From positions 965,001 through 1,029,000 of the forward strand of contig NZ_SBJL01000001.1 of assembly GCF_004634425.1 (NCBI RefSeq): a stretch of 64,000 bases of DNA. Direction: 5' to 3'. Source of the stretch: Vitreimonas flagellata (GTDB lineage: Bacteria; Pseudomonadota; Alphaproteobacteria; Caulobacterales; Aquidulcibacteraceae). The position numbers and the translations under genes were made by a program. Positions 61,201 to 64,000 of this stretch are shown here, piece after piece (positions within the stretch are counted from its first letter, which is position 1; every line of letters begins with the position of its first letter). The notes under the pieces are model-generated. The model saw only the letters and a program-made list of their open reading frames with translations, made no database searches and was not told where the DNA came from.

Positions 61201-64000
61201 GAGTTCATGGCCGGTCAGCGTGAGCTCAGGTTCGGTGAGCGGGTCGGCTACACGATCATCGCCACGAAGTACGTCGTCGAGTTGCGATCCTGACAACGCT
61301 TCAACCATGTCGAAGCGATCGAGCGTGGCGCCCGGATCGCCCGGCAATGGCGGCTGGCCAAACACACGGATTTCCATGTCAGCGACAGCGCCAAACTCGG
61401 TGTTGTTCTGATAGCTGACCCAATCGAACCCGATGAAGCCTTCGAGGCGGTCAGTGCCGAGGCCGGACACCATGATGTCATCGCCGCCGAACGAGTCGAA
61501 ATCGTTGGGCGCGCCGCCGCCGATGATCACATCGTGGCCGCCATTGACATCCTCACCCGCGAAGTTCAACGCGGCGCCGTCCACGTCGGCGTTATCGCCA
61601 GCGAGCGTGCCGATGCCGAAGGCGGATTCCACCCAATCGTCGCCGAAGCCGCCGACCAAGCCCACAAGCGTGCCGTCGCCGGTGATGAAGTCGTTACCCA
61701 GACCGGCGAACACTTCATCGCCTTCACCGGTGCCGAGGTTCACGAAATCATTGCCGCGACCGCCGATGACCAAGTCGATGCCGTCGCCGGCGTGAATGAC
61801 GTCATCACCATCGCCGCCTTTGATATTACCATCAAAGGCATTGTCGGTGATGATGTCATTGCCGTCGCCGCCATTCAGAATGTCGAAGCCGCCGCCGCCT
61901 TCGATCCGGTCGTCGCCACCGTCACCCCAGGCGGTGTCGTCGCCAATGCCGCCGATTAGGATGTCATTATTCTCAGTGCCGCCGAGCACAACGTGGCCGC
62001 CGCCATTGTAGCGGAGGTAGTTCGTATCGGCGCCAAGTGTATCCGGGTTGTTGCGTGAGACGAGCGGTGTGAACAGATTATTGGGCTCACCTTCGTCGGC
62101 CCAAGTCGGGTCGGCATTGCCATTTGGCCCAAGGCCCGTGTGTTGTTGCGATTGGTCGACCTCAAGCGTCCAATCCGGGGTGGCAAACACGTCGCCCGGC
62201 AAGTGCTTCAGGTCAGTGTTGCGCATAATGAGGGAGGCAAACGAATTGCCTTCCAGCTCGGAGAGGAAGTTGAGGCCCGAGAAGCGCGCCAGATAATAGA
62301 AGCGGTCGCCGTTCTGGAGCATCTCCATCTGCGTTTCAAAGATAAACGCAAACGTCGTACCGAGCATGCTGCCGAAGGGCGGCGGCATTTCGGCGAGACC
62401 GCCGATCCACAGATCGACATCTTCCAGACCGCCAAGAGAGCCACCCGCATAGGCGCCGGTGGCATTCAAGAACGCCAACGCGTCGGTGGGCGCCGCAATC
62501 ACGCGTCCGTCCGCCAACACCTGATCCACTCCAGTGACGATCGCCATCGCCGCCGCACGGCGGCCTTCCATCGTCGTTTCCGCCGTGATCAGCGCGTGGG
62601 TGCCGTACGCCGCGATGAAATTGATCACCGACGCCGGGTGCTTCACGTTCTGCGCAAAGTCGATCCAGCTCGTATACGGCGTCAGCGCAGAATCGCCGTT
62701 CATCGCGTAAATCTGGCGACGCGCTTCGTTCAGCCCGGGAACGCCGGTGTCACGACCGCGCGCTAGATTGAGGGCCGCAAGGTCCAGCGGCAAGCCGACC
62801 AGATTGTTGCGCAACGCTTCGGTGATGAATTCATCGATGGCGTTGCCCGATTGACGGGTCATGCCCCGGATGATGGCGGCTGACGCTTCGGCCGCATCAA
62901 CACCGCTCGCCACGAACTCCACCGGATTGAGGAACGCGGCGATCAGCCCGATCTGTTGTTCTTCAGGGCCAGCGACACCACCCGCGCCGATGACGTTGAA
63001 ATCCGCATCGAAGCGATCGACCGTCTCAGTCAACATAGAGTGACCGAAGCGATACACGACGTGGGCGAACTCGGCGAAGATCGCCGGGTTAATCGTCATA
63101 TCGATATTGATGAAGATATCGATGCCCGGGTGGACCTTACGCGCGAACTCTTCGAAGACGAGGTGCTGATACTGCATCTCAGTGAAGACACGTGCGGCTT
63201 GGAATACACGTTCGCCGTTGAACTCTTCGTCGCTGATGCCGTCCAGGATGCGCGCATCGAACGCCGCATCGCTCTCACCTGGCAGGCGCGAGACCCAGCC
63301 GCGCACAAAGTCGGAAATGCCGTCGGTCGCCAGGATCGCGCGCACCTCGTCGTGGATCGCGCCCACCAGGCGATTGTGCTCGGAGTGGAAGATGGTGTGA
63401 ACGGCGGTGAGGCCGATGTTCTCGTTGCCGCGACCGTCACCCGTAATGAAGTGCGCTTCGAGCAATTCATCGTCATAGGTGCCCGGCAGACCATCATTGT
63501 TGCCAACCAGATCGTCGGCGTCCGCAGTCTGGTTGATCCGCGGTGTGGCCGGACTTCCGTCATGGTCAAACACGCCCGGCGCGGCGCCATGCGCAATGTC
63601 ATCCAGGAACGCGTGATTGATGCGAACCACGGAGCCTGACGTGAACGACGAACCAGCCGCCGCAAGCGCTGCCGAGATCGCCGCCGGGTCGTTGATGTCC
63701 AAGCCGCCCGCGACGCCTTCGACGTAAACAATCTCGTCGTCGGCGGTGCCGCTGATCCCATCGGCGCCATTGCCGACGCGAACACCGATCTGCGCGTACC
63801 CATTGGCGCCGGGAATGAAGCGCCCGTAGGCGTCGGTCATGACGAGCGGGATGTTGTGCACGTCATGATCGCTGAACAGCACGCCCAGCATGTCGCGCGC
63901 CTGGTTCTTGATGTCCGCCCACGTCGCCAATCCGCCGTGCGCACCATCCAAGAAGCGCCCCGTCGACACCGCGTCGCCGTTATCGTTGAGCCGGTATTCG
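58243..64000 (-). CDS. Giant RTX haem peroxidase, type I secretion substrate (5' end beyond window)
   Basis: At least 1,919 residues are visible; the start lies beyond the right edge. The N-terminal 550 residues are an animal-type haem peroxidase: distal DHD with His codon 63865-63867, catalytic Arg and haem-linked Glu in RGNE, then HTIFHSEHNRL, and proximal His in YRFGHSML (codon 63040-63042). Then come RTX blocks (GGxGxDxL) and two repeats of about 115 residues with NDTTPAEGQ/SDTTPTEGD. Further RTX blocks follow, and the end TASDFLLAP fits a type I secretion signal. It is expected outside the cell, oxidising halides or phenols with peroxide. Confidence 0.92.
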   Translation of the reverse strand, partial: EYRLNDNGDAVSTGRFLDGAHGGLATWADIKNQARDMLGVLFSDHDVHNIPLVMTDAYGRFIPGANGYAQIGVRVGNGADGISGTADDEIVYVEGVAGGLDINDPAAISAALAAAGSSFTSGSVVRINHAFLDDIAHGAAPGVFDHDGSPATPRINQTADADDLVGNNDGLPGTYDDELLEAHFITGDGRGNENIGLTAVHTIFHSEHNRLVGAIHDEVRAILATDGISDFVRGWVSRLPGESDAAFDARILDGISDEEFNGERVFQAARVFTEMQYQHLVFEEFARKVHPGIDIFINIDMTINPAIFAEFAHVVYRFGHSMLTETVDRFDADFNVIGAGGVAGPEEQQIGLIAAFLNPVEFVASGVDAAEASAAIIRGMTRQSGNAIDEFITEALRNNLVGLPLDLAALNLARGRDTGVPGLNEARRQIYAMNGDSALTPYTSWIDFAQNVKHPASVINFIAAYGTHALITAETTMEGRRAAAMAIVTGVDQVLADGRVIAAPTDALAFLNATGAYAGGSLGGLEDVDLWIGGLAEMPPPFGSMLGTTFAFIFETQMEMLQNGDRFYYLARFSGLNFLSELEGNSFASLIMRNTDLKHLPGDVFATPDWTLEVDQSQQHTGLGPNGNADPTWADEGEPNNLFTPLVSRNNPDTLGADTNYLRYNGGGHVVLGGTENNDILIGGIGDDTAWGDGGDDRIEGGGGFDILNGGDGNDIITDNAFDGNIKGGDGDDVIHAGDGIDLVIGGRGNDFVNLGTGEGDEVFAGLGNDFITGDGTLVGLVGGFGDDWVESAFGIGTLAGDNADVDGAALNFAGEDVNGGHDVIIGGGAPNDFDSFGGDDIMVSGLGTDRLEGFIGFDWVSYQNNTEFGAVADMEIRVFGQPPLPGDPGATLDRFDMVEALSGSQLDDVLRGDDRVADPLTEPELTLTGHELNAEGIARIDGLAELLGQLGAGANGVVGDADDMFTGGNIILGGGGSDMIEGRGGNDVLDGDAYLQVAIGVDRNNDGDFNDANERVTSMKTIQNEMLAGTLKVSQLGIVREILTSATPDIDTAVFTGNRADYFIEGQDTFEGISDQDGDGFIQVIHLQRDGAGVIVPGAVGIDGFDYLRNIERMQFNDTVVQLGDIANEGPVGVPLINDTTPAEGQLLTVDVSGVTDPDNIATGGVITGLSSITWQADGGDGAWQDIMVVGGANGNEGPVPATGPTFRVTQLEAGAQLRVRFNYIDENGVLETVFSAPTASVTPLNDAPVGALVISDTTPTEGDILTANVAFIDPDGTDGAVFTFQWQQQLANGTWQDIAGANLQQFLVAAAQIGRPLRAIVTYTDDFGTTETVTSAATDAVGDFITGTNGANVITGTAFADRILGLNGADTLNGAAGGDVLEGGAGGDILNGGAGADVLLGEAGGDSLNGDADNDTLNGGAGNDNINGGGGDDLIQYTIGDGTDTVNGAAGNDTLAITGTTGDDVLDVRFNGTRLVTVEDGNVTNVEVVNANLLAGSDTLNYSTTLAAVAVAVNLTTGVASGFTTIAGIENVTGGLGNDNIVGNAGANILTGLNGADTIDGAGGDDILVASTGDGNDTYVGGLGVDFYSLANTTAGAVVNVSTGSATSAQTGTDSLSGIEGIIGSFGADNITGDTNANIIDGGDSADVINGGAGNDTLSGGAGNGDVVNGGAGNDLIIYNFGDGTDSSYDGGADVDTLRINGTTAANTLTAVWNGARLTNANGTTLINIEAVNADLLGGVDRLDYTGTGAGNGVTVDLGAGSASGFSAIAGIENVTGGAGNDSILGDGGANDLDGAGGSDTLNGGGGNDNLNGGGGSDTLIGGLGNDDLNGGAGNDTFVFSGAFGADRITGFDENPTGGQDLLDISALGVTAANFAASVTIVQQGADVLVTINGQTITLLGETVANITASDFLLAP
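58480..59960 (-). repeat. RTX nonapeptide repeat region, C-terminal part
   Basis: Within the giant peroxidase, clusters of GGAGNDxLN-like nonapeptides occur at about 58480-58660, 58970-59110, 59270-59400 and 59640-59960. Each cluster would fold into a calcium-bound parallel beta-roll after export. The stretches between clusters contain the repeated LxYxxTxAAVxVxLxxG-type segments. Confidence 0.85.
61640..61995 (-). repeat. RTX nonapeptide repeat region after peroxidase domain
   Basis: About ten nonapeptide units (for example GGDGNDIIT and GGRGNDFVN) directly follow the peroxidase domain, coding near 61640-61995. A shorter cluster lies at about 61020-61110. They separate the enzyme from the Ig-like repeats. 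Confidence 0.85.

Noticed and set aside
58480-61995. Regular DNA repeats that could suggest CRISPR or a minisatellite
   Set aside because: Periodicity follows the RTX nonapeptide codons in a long open frame; there are no spacers and no cas genes.

Overview
The window reads as GC-rich chromosomal DNA from a Gram-negative alphaproteobacterium. Signs include tight operons with ATGA overlaps, type I and type II secretion genes, lipoprotein signals and outer-membrane barrels. Gene style suggests Caulobacterales or Hyphomonadaceae-like relatives, but this is inference and no marker gene is present. I saw no rRNA, tRNA, CRISPR array, transposase or phage gene. No gene-free stretch exceeds 300 bases.

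Layout. 1-2640: the 5' end of a thiolase, GABA aminotransferase, an unrecognised protein and two nested palindromic repeats. 2645-5444: a sulfatase and a degenerate receiver protein. 5642-10260: a five-gene nucleoside salvage operon (CNT transporter, nucleoside hydrolase, ribokinase, 2OG-Fe(II) oxygenase, thymidine kinase). 10344-14860: acyl-CoA synthetase, YegD-like Hsp70 and a beta-CASP nuclease. 14978-19284: a MacB/DevBCA-like ABC exporter. 19364-22957: a calcium-type P-type ATPase flanked by two small proteins. 23050-28233: DUF445, M48 protease, LysR regulator, Bax-inhibitor-like and TerC membrane proteins. 28397-30871: an SbtA/SbtB bicarbonate pair, a fasciclin lipoprotein and a small secreted protein.

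30891-34465 (minus strand) is the most interesting block: TspO-like protein, FolE, BLUF photoreceptor, MipA/OmpV protein and a C-factor-like short-chain dehydrogenase. Two copies of the same promoter-like motif (TGATCCG, 15 bases, CGTA) lie in front of tspO and mipA. A near copy lies in front of the fasciclin gene. The motif resembles promoters of ECF11/RpoE-ChrR singlet-oxygen sigma factors. This suggests a light or singlet-oxygen regulon with pterin synthesis and blue-light sensing but no photolyase in the window.

34671-40371: a lipoprotein, a barrel protein and a two-gene operon joining a multicopper oxidase to an SCO-cytochrome c fusion. 39691-42374: an ECF sigma/anti-sigma pair divergent from an Asp-rich subtilase. 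42371-52634: a type II secretion system in two divergent operons (D-C-M-L-K-J-G and E-F-O-I), with no gspH or gspN seen. 52733-64000: a small membrane protein, a second SCO protein, and a type I secretion system (TolC, HlyD/PrtE, PrtD) next to a very large RTX haem peroxidase that runs off the right edge. The RTX protein is the obvious type I substrate, and a strong hairpin separates it from the exporter genes.
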